DNA of 64,000 nucleotides from Apodemus sylvaticus (Eukaryota > Chordata > Mammalia > Rodentia > Muridae): contig NC_067473.1 of NCBI RefSeq assembly GCF_947179515.1, positions 99,847,782 through 99,911,781 of the forward strand, given 5' to 3'. Within the stretch, counting starts at the first letter, position 1. Each line of letters starts with the position of its first letter. Position numbers and translations under genes: made by a program. Under the pieces are notes generated by a model. It was not told where the DNA came from, did no database searches, and worked only from the letters and a program-made list of their open reading frames with translations. Shown here in pieces: positions 1 to 10,075 of the stretch.

Positions 1-15
1 TCTTTTTTAAGATGT

Positions 16-170
16 TTTTCTTTTTTTTTCCAAGACAAGGTTTCTCTGTGTAGCTCTGGCTTTCCTGGAACTCACTCTGTAGACCAGGCTGGCCTCGAAC
101 TCAGTAATCTGCCTGCCTGACTTTGCCTCCCAATGCTTGGATTAAAGGCATATGCCACCACCACTGGGCA
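16..170 (-). mobile_element. B1 SINE (7SL-derived), minus orientation
   Basis: Read on the minus strand this is a B1 element: the 3' half with the AGCCAGGGCTACACAGAG-like block and CCTTGTCTTG end lies at low coordinates, followed by an A-rich tail that appears as the T tract at 16-30. The left end near 160-170 is the degenerate GCC..GGTGGTG head. B1 is a non-autonomous Pol III retroposon moved by L1 machinery. It is diverged but nearly complete. Confidence 0.9.
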
Positions 171-719
171 AAAATATTGTTCTTCAGGAAGAGTTGAAAT
201 TGTCTTCTGCTTTCACAATGACTTTCAGAGTTCAGGTCCATCATCTGGTTCCATCAACATAGCTCATGCTGTGAAGAGTCTGTGTGGAATGTTGGTGTAT
301 GTCATGGGTGTGTGATGGACAGAAGGGCATTTGCTGAGGGCTAAGGGTGAGAGAGACTCAGTACCCTCGGTACCTTACACTTATTTCTCTGCAGAACTGA
401 AGCATGGGATTCATGTCTTATGTTTGACTGCCCAGCACATCTGTCCAGCTTGCCATGAGGAGACATCTGTCCATGGCTTACTGCTGGGAAGAGTGCTCAC
501 CCTGGAGCATCTACTAGCCCAAAGGGTGCATACTCTCCACGGATACCATAGAATCCTGCTTGGATTTATACCAGGGGCTCCTTACATGTTATGCTTAATA
601 GTGGCATTGCATGAGGAACATATTCTGTTGCATGCAAATATCATAGGATACCAAGGAGTATGAAAGAATTTTGATCACAATATTTGTTACATTTCTGCAT
701 TAATTTTCATTTTTATGAT
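171..719. other. Unassigned DNA, no gene recognised
   Basis: No repeat family or gene is recognisable. A plus frame at 331-663 is open for 110 codons but resembles no protein I know and has no supporting context. An octamer-like ATGCAAAT lies near 633-640 without a V gene beside it. Confidence 0.5.
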
Positions 720-1239
720 TCTATTTTTCTTTTATTGGATATTTTCTTTATTTACATTTCAAATGTTATACCCCTTCCCAGTGTTATGTCTGAAAAGCCC
801 CTGTCCAATCCCTCCTCACCCTGCTTCTATGAGGGTGCTCCCCCAACCACACACTGACTCCCACATTCCAACACTGGCATTCCCCTACACTGGAGCATTG
901 AGCCTTCATAGGACCAAGGGCTGTTTCACCCCTTGATGTCTGACAATGCCACCCTGTGCTTTCATTTTCAATAAATTCTAGAAAGTTTTTGAATTCTTAC
1001 TTATTTCTTCCTTGACCAACTTATCATTGAGTAGAGCATTGTTCACCTTCCATTTGAAAAATAGGGCTTTCTGTTGTTTTTGTTGCTCCCGAAGGCCAGT
1101 CTTAATCCATTGTGATCTGGTAGGAGGCATGTGATTATTTCAATCTTCCTATATCTGTCCAGGTCTGTTTGTGGCCAATTATATGGTTGATTTTGGAAAA
1201 TGTACCACGAGGTGCTGAGAAGAAGGCATATTCTTTTGA

Positions 1240-1242
1240 TTT

Positions 1243-1304
<62 letters not shown>

Positions 1305-1307
1305 AAA
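1240..1307. repeat. Perfect AT-rich palindrome, TTTAGGT(AT)27ACCTAAA
   Basis: The 54-bp (AT)n core at 1247-1300 is flanked by exactly complementary 7-bp arms (TTTAGGT at 1240-1246, ACCTAAA at 1301-1307). The 68-bp block is therefore a perfect inverted repeat able to extrude a cruciform. It lies inside the endonuclease region of a dead L1. Confidence 0.95.
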
Positions 1308-1327
1308 GATTACTTCTCTTCTTTTTA

Positions 1328-1493
1328 CAAATATATATACAAATAACACACACATATATATGTATAACAGATATAACATATATATGTATAAAACACATAT
1401 AACACACACATTATATATATATATTTATATTTATATTTATGTTTATGTTTATGTTTATGTTTATGTTTGTATTTGTATTTATATTTATATATA
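1328..1493. repeat. Compound AT-rich microsatellite
   Basis: This is a mixture of ATATAC/ACACAT units and then TTTATG/TTTATA hexamer runs (1424-1490), separated from the palindromic (AT)27 by about 20 bp of unique sequence. The long Tyr-Lys or Ile-Tyr frames across it are microsatellite artefacts. Confidence 0.9.
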
Positions 1494-2091
1494 AAATCCA
1501 TTTGGTCCAAAACTTCAATTAATTTCATTGTGTCTCTGTTTAGTCTGTGTTTCCCTGATTGGTCCATTGAGGTGAGTGGAGTGTTGAAGTCATCCACAAT
1601 TATTGTGTGGGGTGCAATGTGTGCTTTGAGTATTAGTAAAGTTTCTTTTACGGATGAGGGTGCTCTTGCATTTGGAACATAGATATTCAGAATTGAGAGT
1701 TCTTCTTGGTGGATTTTTCCTTTGATGAGTATGAAATGTCCTTCCACATCTAGTTTAATGTCTTTAGGTTGAAAGTCAATTTTTTCTGATATTAGAATGG
1801 CTACTCCAGCTTATTTCCTGGAACCATTTGCTTGTAAAAATTGTTTTCCAGCCTTTTACTCTGAGGTAGTGTTTGTCTTTGACACTGAGCATTTCCTATA
1901 TGCAGCAAAATGCTGGGTCCTGTTTACATAGCCAGCATTTAGCCTATGTCTTTTTATTAGGGAATTGAGTCCGTTGATGTTAAGAGATATTAAGGAATAA
2001 TGATTGCTGCTTCCTGTCATTTTTGATGCTATTTTTATGTTTGAGTTGTTATCTTCTTTTATGTTTGTTGAAAGATTACTCTCTTCTTTTT

Positions 2092-3297
2092 TCAAGTGTA
2101 GTTGCCCTCCTTGTATTGGCGTTTTGCATCTAGCATCCTTTGTAGAGCTGGATTTGTGAAAAGATATTGTGTAAATTTTGTTTTATCATGGAATATCTTG
2201 TTTTCTCCATCTATGGTGATTGAGAGTTTTTCTGGGTATAGTAGACTGCACTGGCATTTGTGTTCTCTTAGAGTCTGTTTTAGTTCTGCCCCGGATCTTC
2301 TAGATTTCATGGTCTCAGGCATGAAATCTGATGTAATTCTGATATGTCTTCCTTTATATGTTACTTGGCCTTTTTCTCTTACTGTTTTTAATATTTTGTT
2401 TAGTACATTTGATGTTTTGATTTTTATGTGATGGGTGGTACTTCTGTTCTGGTCCAATCTATTTGGAATTCTGTAGGCTTTTTGTATGTTCATGGGCATC
2501 TCTCTTTTTAGGTTAGGGAAGTTTTCTTCTATAATTTTGTTGAAGATATTTACTTGCCCTTTAAGTTGGAAATCTTTAGTCTCTTTTATACCTATAATCC
2601 TTAGGTTTGGCCTTCTCATTGTGTCCTGGATTTTCTGCATATTTTGGATTACAAGCTTTTTGCATTTCACAATTTCTTTAACCCTTGAGTCAATGTTTTT
2701 TATGGTATCTTCAGCACCAGAGATTCTGTCTTCTCTCTCTTGTATTCTGTTGTCCATGTTTGCATCTATGATTCATGATTTTTTTCCAAGGTGTTCTATC
2801 TCCAAATTTGTCCCTCTTTGTGATTTCTTAGTTAAGTCTACTTTCATTTTTAGATCGTGGATGGTTTTGCTTTGTTCCTTCACTTGTTTGTTTGTATTTT
2901 CCTGTAATTCTTTAATGGATTTTCATGTTTCCTCTTTCAGGACTTCTGCCTGTTGACCCATGTCCTCCTGAATTTCCTTAAGTGATTTTTGTGTTTCCTT
3001 TTTATTGGCTCATAGCTGTTGTCACATGTTCTCCTCTATTTCTTTAAGTGATTTTCATGTTTCCTTTTGAAGGGCTTCTACCTGTTGATTCATGTTCTTT
3101 TGTATTTCTTTAAGGGAGTTATTTATGTCCTTCTTGAAGTCCTCTAACAGCATCACAATGTGTGATTTTAAGTCCAGGTTTTGCATTTCTGGTGTGTTGG
3201 GGTAGCCAGGACTTACTGTTGTTGGAGAACTTGGTTCAGATGGAGCCATGTTGCCTTGCTTTCTGTTGGTGATGTTCTTGCATTTGTCTTTTGCCAT
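2092..3297 (-). pseudogene. L1 ORF1 (RNA-binding trimeric protein), broken
   Basis: ORF1 begins at 3297 with MAKDKCKNITNRKQGNMAPS, the usual basic N-terminus, followed by a coiled-coil segment. The frame breaks near 3055. The RRM and C-terminal domains continue at 2092-2757 (MRRPNLRIIGI and DKTKFTQYL motifs). In-frame stops and indels at about 2757-3055 split the protein. In intact L1s ORF1p coats L1 RNA in the cytoplasm; this copy cannot make it. Confidence 0.85.
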
Positions 3298-4080
3298 CTG
3301 GTTATCTCTAGTGTTAGCTGGTGTTGCTGATTCTGACTGTGGTTTCTTTGTGCTCCTGGGAGACCAGTTTTCTCTGTGTATACCAGTATATAAGTATTTT
3401 TGTGAGACCTGCTCTCTTGTAATTTTATTTTGGTATGTAGCTCTGTGGCCCCGATCAACTAACTCTAGGTGCAGGTGGCAATTGGAAGGCTCCTGTCCCA
3501 GGGTGATTCTAGGCTCTGTGTTCTCAGGGTTTCCTGCTGTTTCCTCTGAGCAGCAGAGGTGGTCCTACTATATTGCCAGGCCTCTCTGCACTCCTGACTG
3601 CTTAGCTACCTCTGTGCATCACTTGGATATGGTACATATCCACCCTCTGCCATTGGTGGCAGAGGGTGGTCCCAAGCTGGAAAAGGAAACCGGAAAATAT
3701 CTGCCAGAATGTTCAAAACAGGATCCCCTGAGCTGCAGGGCAGGTCTCACCTGTGCTGACTGCCTGCTCTGATCAGCTGCATGGATAGCTAACTTCCTAC
3801 TCCACTTGGAGATGGCACGCTGTGGTAGAGGATGGTCCCAAGTTCTGAACATGGGACTCCCTCTAACTGCATGACTCACTGAAGGTCAGATACTCCCTGG
3901 CAGGATATGTGCCCAGACATCTGTGGGGCTGCCCAGATCCTGGGTGCAGGTGGAGCCCTGGCGGGCTGTGTCCTGAGTGATCTTTCCCTCTGGTGTTCCC
4001 TGCGTACCCGGTTAACCTCTCTGCTTGGTCACAAAAGCAAAGATTGTAGCGGCCTCACCTCTGAAAGTAGAACTCCCTCT

Positions 4081-5225
4081 CAGATGTTGACTTTTGACAG
4101 TGAAATTGAGTTGATGAAAGTCACCAGAGCACATCCAAAGGAAAAGTGGGTTTTGTGCATTGCCATTGTAGATTCCAAGGCAGTTTGTCACCTCAGTAAA
4201 AAGTTTGGTGCCACACTCAAAACCAGAAGGCTTCTTTTGGAATGAGCAAAAGAGCTAATTATTGATGTCTTTGATATCACCTCCAATGTGGAAAGTGGTT
4301 GTACTGACCCAGAAGCCCTCTATATGTACTTGACATGGGAACAGAAGCTGGTTTCAGCATGTATCTGCTTGATATTGGTGGTGACTTTCCTGAATTTGAA
4401 GATACAAAGCTTAAATTTGAAGAGATCACCAGTGTGATTAACCCAGCTCTGGGCAAGTACTTCCCATCAGAGTCTGGAGGGAGAATCGTAGCTGAGCCTG
4501 GCAGATACTATGATCAGCTTTCACACTTACAGTCAACATCGTTGCCAAAGAAAACATGTGGAAGGAATAAGACTGGCTCTGACGATGAAGATGAGTCAAA
4601 TGAGCAAGCCTTCATGTATGATGTGAATAATGGAGTTTATGGATCATTTAACTCCAATCTTTATGAGCATGCACATGTGAAGACCCTGCTGCAGAAGGTG
4701 AGAAGTATTACTCATCCAGCATCTGGGGACCAACATGTGTTGACCTTGATCAGATCATTGAGCAGTGGTGTAACATGCCTGAAATGCAAGTAGTGGATTG
4801 GATGCTATTTGAAAACATGGTTACATATACTATTTCTTCTTCTACATTCAATGTGTTCCAGAGGCCAAACATCACAGCCAAAGCGGCAACTCATGAAGCA
4901 GATACCAAGCCAAGGCTTCCCACTGGAAGTGGAGGAGCAGGATGTTGGCACTCTGCCTATGTCTTGTGCCCAGGAGAGCAGGATGCACCATCACCCTGAA
5001 GCCTGTGCTTAGTGTCGATATGTAGCTGCCATTCTTGTAACTCTTGCCTGCAAGTTTAGTTTAAATTAAGGCTTTTGAGGGGACCATTTAACTTAATTAC
5101 TACTAGTTTGGAATGTCTTTGTAAGAATGGGATTGGCACCAGTGCAGTATGGAAGATGAGGAGATGGGGGTCACATTTACTCTTTTCCTGTGGAAAGAGA
5201 ATATTTATTTTATATGAACTTGTTT
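4081..5225 (+). pseudogene. Odc1-ps: Ornithine decarboxylase processed pseudogene, 5'-truncated
   Basis: Intronless ODC1-like sequence starting at about residue 118 of the enzyme. TFDSEIELMKV, FGATLKT and RLLLE are followed by an in-frame TGA near 4243. Conserved ODC blocks then reappear: the SMYLLDIGGDFPEFED glycine-rich PLP-phosphate region, INPALGKYFPSESGGRI, AEPGRYY, SDDEDESNEQ and VDWMLFENM. About 20-25 nt is missing near 4320-4335, and frameshifts occur near 4535 and 4700. After the stop near 5010 the sequence resembles ODC 3' UTR up to about 5225. ODC makes putrescine from ornithine; this copy lacks the N-terminal third and is disrupted. No introns and strand opposite to the flanking L1s indicate L1-mediated retrocopying. 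Confidence 0.92.
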
Positions 5226-6918
5226 TTCATATTTTTTATTCGATATAATTTATTTACATTTCAAATGATTTCCCCTTTTCTAGCCACCCCACTCCCGGAA
5301 AGTCCCGTAAACCCCCTTCTCTTCCCCTGTTCTCCCACCCACCCCTTCCCACTTCCCCGTTCTGGTTTTGCCGAATACTGTTTCACTGAGTCTTTCCAGA
5401 ACCAGGTGCCACTCCTCCTTTCTTCTTTACCTCATTTGGTGTGTGGATTATGATTTGGGTATTCCAGTTTTCTAGGTTAATAGCCACATATTAGTGAGTG
5501 CATACCATGATTCACCTTTTGAGTCTGGGTTACCTCAGTTAGTATGATGTTCTCTAGCTACATCCATTTGCCTAAGAATTTCATGAATTCATTGTTTCTA
5601 ATGGCTGAATAGTACTCCATTGTGTAGATATACCACATTTTTTGCATCCACTCTTCTGTTGAGGGATACCTGGGTTCTTTCCAGCATCTGGCAATTATGA
5701 ATAGGGCTGCTATGAATATAGTAGAGCATGTATCCTTATTACATGGTGGGGAGAATTCTGGGTATATGCCCAGGAGTGGTATAGCAGGATCTTCTGGCAG
5801 TGAGGTGCCCAGTTTTCAGAGGAACCGCCAGACTGCTTTCCAGAGTGGTTGTACCAATTTGCAACCCCACCACCAGTGGAGGAGGGTTCCTCTTTCTCCA
5901 CACCCTCTCCAACACCTGCTGTCTTCTGAATTTTTAATCTTAGCCATTCTGACTGGTGTAAGATGAAATCTTAGGGTTGTTTTGATTTGCATTTCTCTAA
6001 TGACTAATGAAGTTGAGCATTTTTTAAGATGCTTCTCTGCCATCCGAAGTTCTTAAGGTGAGAATTCTTTGTTTAACTCTGTAACCCATTTTTTAATAGG
6101 GTTGTTTGGTTTTCTGGAGTCTAACTTCTTGAGTTCGTTATATATATTGGATATTAGCCCTCTATCTGATGTAGGATTGGTGAAGATCTTTTCCAATTTG
6201 TTGGTTGCCGATTTGTCCTCTTGGTGGTGTCCTTTGCCTTACAGAAACTTTGTAATTTTATGAGGTCCCATTTGTCAATTCTTGCTCTTAGATCATACGC
6301 TATTGGTGTTCTATTCAGAAACTTTCTCCCTGTACCGATGTCCTCAAGGGTCTTCCCCAGTTTCTTTTCTAGTAGCTTCAGAGTGTCTGGCTTTATGTGG
6401 AGGTCCTTGATCCATTTGGATTTGAACTTAGTACAAGGAGACAAGGATGGATCAATTCGCATTCTTCTGCATGCTGACCTCCAGTTGAACCAGCACCATT
6501 TGTTAAAAAGGCTATCCTTTTTCCATTGGATGTTTTCAGCCTCTTTGTCGAGGATCAAGTGGCCATAGGTGTGTCGGTTCATTTCTGGATCTTCAATCCT
6601 GTTCCATTGATCCTCCTGCCTGTCACTGTACCAATACCATGCAGTTATTAACACTATTGCTCTGTAGTATTGCTTGAGGTCAGGGATACTGATTCCCCCA
6701 GATTTTCTTTTGTTGCTGAGAATAGTTTTAGCTATCCTGGGTTTTTTGTTGTTCCAGATGAATTTGAAAATTGTTCTTTCTAACTCTGTGAAGAATTGAG
6801 TTGGAATTTTGATGGGTATTGCATTGAATCTGTATATTGCTTTTGGCAAAATGGCCATTTTAACTATATTGATTCTACCGATCCATGAGCATGGGAGGTT
6901 TTCCCATATTTTGAGGTC
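5226..6918 (-). mobile_element. 5'-truncated L1 (rat type), minus strand
   Basis: The 3' UTR end (T-rich TTTACATTTCAAATG block) starts at about 5226 next to the ODC1 retrocopy. ORF2 C-terminal coding follows from about 5490 to 6918. Landmarks include MAEKHLKKCSTSLVIREMQ, CWRGCGERGTLLHW, the WENLPCSWIGRINIVKMAILPKAIYRF segment and the FTELERTIFKFIWNNKKPRIA segment. The frame is broken near 6043-6154. It is truncated upstream at the codons for ..DLKIWENLPC, where it joins a B2-like head. Confidence 0.9.
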
Positions 6919-6966
6919 TTTTATAAGAGAAGCAAGTGCTTTTAACTGAGTTGAGTCTCCATCCCC
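6919..6966 (-). mobile_element. B2 SINE 5' head fused to the truncated L1
   Basis: On the minus strand these ~48 bp read like the tRNA-derived start of B2 (GGGG.TGGAGA.., CTCAG.., TTAAAAGCACTTGCT, CTCTT). They run straight into L1 ORF2 at a shared AGACCT. The rest of the SINE and its tail are absent. The similarity is judged by eye from the B2 consensus. Confidence 0.6.
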
Positions 6967-7009
6967 AAATATCTTTTTAAAAGATATTTCTCTTTTTAAA
7001 TTTTTCTCC

Positions 7010-7084
7010 ATTTCTTCTTTCCTCTCCACCTTCTCCCTCTCCCTCTCCCTCCCCTTCCCCCTCCCTCCCCCCCTCTCTTTCTCC
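7010..7084. repeat. Polypyrimidine low-complexity tract
   Basis: Irregular (CCCTCT)n / C-rich tract, purine-rich on the minus strand. It separates the L1/B2 junction from the next block. Confidence 0.9.
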
Positions 7085-7836
7085 TGTTGTTGAATTTATT
7101 ATAAGAAGTTGACTCCCAAATGCTATATAGGATACTTTCAATTATTACTAGGTGGTGATGCAGGTGAATTCAAGGTTTGAGGGAACAAACAGGGATTCTG
7201 CACTCAATGTTCAAAAAACCCCAGATGTCCTCCATAAGAAGTGACCAGGCCAACAGGTAACTAGGCAGACAATTCTTACCAACAGACTCTGGACACCAAA
7301 GGTCACAGCCAATTGCACACACTTGGCATGGGCTACGCAGAATGATGCTGTACAGAGAGTGAGGTCACAGTCTTGTGCCATCCACCTCTCCTCTTGCTGT
7401 GCTGGGCTAGACTCACTGCTGTGAGAGCTGCCTGTGCAGAAGTTTGTGCCTTCTATAATGGAAACTTGCAAACATTTCCCAAAGCCCAATTATTTCAAGA
7501 TACTTTATTTTCAAAATGGGTCACAACATGAACTTTTGGCCCATTCTGTCAGTGTCCAAGTTACAAATGCTGAGCAGCACACGAAAGTATCATGTCTGAA
7601 AAGTGAATAAAAGTTCATATAGAGGGCAGCGGCGGCAGCGGCGGCAGTGGCGGCGGCGGCGGCGGCAGCAGTGCAGCAGTGGCTGGTCCAGCTGAAGGGC
7701 CATCAGCAGTGGAACCAAGGCGACACAGGGTCCAGTTAGGCCCTGTGCCCACGACCACTGACCTTCGATGACCAGCTGGGCGGCAAGCAGCTGCGGTTGT
7801 GCGGCGCCTTTCCTGCTCGGAAGCCACTTCAGAACT
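7085..7836 (-). pseudogene. Possible retrocopy of an unidentified transcript, minus
   Basis: This block does not match the flanking L1s. Read on the minus strand it starts GC-rich, passes through a GCC/GCN repeat (7625-7670, potential Ala run) and then reads ALYMNFYSLFRHDTFV.. to a stop. A long AT-richer stretch follows with AATAAA near 7505-7510 and again near 7095. That order (GC-rich 5', then UTR-like sequence with polyadenylation signals) suggests a processed transcript. No introns can be inferred, earlier frames contain stops, and I do not recognise the parent gene. It could also be divergent L1 5' flank. Confidence 0.35.
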
Positions 7837-8847
7837 CGGCCTCCCGCCAGTCAGGAGAGGCTCATCCATCTTGGTTTCAGACTCCAGGGATCGGACAGAC
7901 CTAGGTACACAAACATAATCCGAGGCCAACACCGAGGTGGTCTGAGCCCGATGGGCGTTGGCCTGCACCCAGGCCCTGGGCTGATGGGGGGGGGGGCATC
8001 GGGTGCCAACCCAGCCAGGAGGTTTTTTGCCCAGGCTTGCGCGCGTGCCGCCATTTTGCCTGCAGGACGACAGAGAGCTCTGGCGGGCAGACCTGTAACA
8101 GGCATAGCCTGAGACTAACAAAGTGGGGGTCTAGGCCCCAAAAGGCACAGGACTGACCACAAGAACTGGGCGGCTTGGTGGGCCATCTGTGAGTCAACCC
8201 ACCCAGGAGGTTGTTAGCACAGCAAACTCTCCCGGCGCTTTCAGGGAGCGCGGGCGCACACGCCCGCCATCCTGGTCACCTGGCGGACCCAATTAACAGT
8301 CATAGCCCTAGGGGAATTTTGCTTGGACCTTGGCCTCCCAGGCTTTTGCCTGGACTCAGGGCCTGGGCGGCCAGGCTAACCTTGTGTGCACCAGCCCGGT
8401 TGGGGGATCAGCTGCCCAGTGGAGTGAGCAGAACACAGGGGAGGTCACAGCAGCATACACAGTCGGCACTCCCTGCTGGTGCACACGGGCTCCACCTGGT
8501 CCACAGACACAATCTGGGGCAAGGCCTCAGGCGGAAGCCCTCAGCTCAACTCTCTCCGCTTCTGGATCCAGATCAGCCTGGGCAGCCGCACCAATCTCCA
8601 GGTCCTGCAAGAGGCTAGCTGGGCTTCTGGGCAGCCAGCTGGGAGAAGTCAGTGTGCTCCAGTGAATCCAGCGGGCCCCAGCGGGAGCCTTCAGGTGCCT
8701 GCTTCGGGATTTGATCAGCCTGGGCAGCAGCACCCTGTCTACAGACAGTGCAGGGGGTAAGCTGTGCACCAGAGGCCAACGGGGAAGGGGCAGCTTGCAC
8801 TGGTGAGTCCAGCACTGACAAGACAAACTAACACCAGTGAGAACTAG
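7837..8847 (+). promoter_or_regulatory. L1-A 5' UTR (internal promoter region)
   Basis: GC-rich, CpG-containing leader that shares long blocks with the 5' UTR at 49.8 kb, for example CATCTTGGTTTCAGACTCC and GGCGTTGGCCTGCACCCAGG. It contains a G11 run near 7985-7996 and a partial internal duplication: GATCAGCCTGGGCAGC occurs near 8572 and again near 8713. In intact L1s this region drives Pol II transcription. Here it is about 170 bp longer than in the second copy because of the duplicated 3' part. Confidence 0.8.
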
Positions 8848-10016
8848 ATGGCAAAAGGCAAACGCAGGGACGTCACTAACAGAAATCAAGGCAATATGGC
8901 AACATCTGAACCCAATTCTCCTCTACCAGCATGTCCTGGATACCCCATCACACCAGTAAAACAAGATTTGGATTTAAAATCACTGGTCATGATGCAGGTA
9001 CAGGAACACATGAAGGACATACTTAAAGAAATTCAGGAGAAAATGGATCAAAAGTTAGAAGCCCTTAGAATACAAAAGCCAACAAGGAAGAAATGCAAAA
9101 AACACTTAAAGAAATACAGGAGAACTTTGGTCAACAGGCTGAGGTCATGAAAGACGAAACACAAAAATCTCTTAAAGAATTACAGGAAAGCACAAACAAG
9201 CAAGTGAAGGAGCTAAGCAAAACCATCCAGGATCTAAAATCAGAAGTAGAAACAACTAAGAAAACTCAAAGGGAGACAACTTTGGAGATAGAAAGCCTTG
9301 GGAAGAAATCAGGGGACAGAGATTCAAATAGCAACAACAGAATACAAGAGATAGAAGAAAGAATCTCAGATGCTGAAGATTCCACAGAAACCATGGACTC
9401 AACAGTTAAAGAAAATGCAAAATGTAAAAAGCTTGTAACCCAAAATATCCAGGAAATCCAGGACACAATGAGAAGACCAAACCTAAGGATTATAGGCATA
9501 GATGAGAGTGAAGATTTACAACTTAAAGGGCCAGCAAATATCTTCAATAAAATTATGGAAGAAAACTTCCCTAACCTAAAGAGAGAGATGCCCATGAATA
9601 TACAAGAAGCCTACAGAACTCCAAACAGACTGGAACAGAACAGAAATACTTCCCGTCACATAATAACCAAAACACCAAATGTTCTAAACAAAGAAAGAAT
9701 ACTAAAGGCAGTAAGAGAAAAAGGCCAAGTAACATATAAAGGAAGACCTATCAGAATCACAGCAGACTTTTCACCTGAGACTATGAAGGCTAGAAGGTCC
9801 TGGGCAGATCACATGCAGACTCTAAGAGAACACAAATGCCAGCCAAAACTACTATATCCAGCAAAACTCTCAATCACCATAGATGGAGAAACTAAGATAT
9901 TTCATGACAAAACAAAGTTTACCCAATATCTATCCACAAACCCAGCCCTAAAAAGGATAATAGGAGGACAACACCAATACAAGGAGGGAAACTTCACCGT
10001 GGAAAAAGCAAGATAG
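8848..10016 (+). pseudogene. L1-A ORF1, frameshifted
   Basis: It starts MAKGKRRDVTNRNQGNMATS at 8848, with a basic N-terminus and then a coiled coil. A frameshift around 9080-9100, in an A-rich stretch, moves coding to the frame that stays open to 10016. That part contains the remaining coiled coil (KELSKTIQDLKSEVETT), the RRM (MRRPNLRIIGIDESEDLQLK) and the C-terminal domain with YKGRPIRITADFSPETMKAR and DKTKFTQYLSTNPAL. It encodes the L1 RNA-binding chaperone in intact copies. The single frame break disables this one. Confidence 0.88.
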
Positions 10017-10075
10017 TAACCTTTCATCAAACCCAAAAGAAGTTAAGCATTCAAATTTAAAAAATAACGTCAAAA

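Larger units (their letters stand above)
945..2020 (-). pseudogene. L1 ORF2 endonuclease-domain fragment
   Basis: The ORF2 start is near 2020 (Met followed by Thr-Gly-Ser), followed by the SLISLNINGLN motif that carries the endonuclease Asn. Further down, the frame at 1325-1747 reads EGHFILIKGK, ILNIYVPNAR and IIVDDFNTPL, all L1 endonuclease landmarks. In the last, the Gly of the usual GDFN has become Asp. Frames are broken between about 1747 and 1860, and the tail is overwritten by a microsatellite. Remnants equivalent to roughly residues 190-285 continue at 955-1235. RT and the C-terminal domain are absent. Confidence 0.8.
720..4080 (-). mobile_element. Old L1 (Lx type), minus, internally deleted, with 5' UTR
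   Basis: Minus-strand LINE-1 with a 3' UTR block at 720-938, then an abrupt jump near 940-955 to the endonuclease part of ORF2, so RT and C-terminal regions are deleted. ORF2 start, inter-ORF spacer, ORF1 and about 780 bp of 5' UTR follow toward higher coordinates. The 5' UTR holds two diverged related blocks (near 3604-3683 and 3787-3850), as expected for promoter monomers. An expanded AT-rich microsatellite interrupts the endonuclease region. The element is dead. It abuts an ODC1 retrocopy at about 4080. Confidence 0.85.

Noticed and set aside
633..640. ATGCAAAT octamer as evidence of a V-kappa promoter
   Set aside because: The minus-strand sequence downstream has no leader exon, V exon or RSS. 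Octamers occur by chance.
331..663. 110-codon plus frame as a possible gene
   Set aside because: No recognised domain, no splice or promoter context, and compositionally ordinary. Likely chance.
1179..1747. Tyr/Lys/His-rich minus frames
   Set aside because: They are translations of AT-rich microsatellites fused to L1 ORF2 remnants.
7615..8121. 168-codon minus frame ending in a Pro-rich run
   Set aside because: It crosses from the antisense of the L1-A 5' UTR into the unidentified block. The Pro run is one frame of the GGC repeat.
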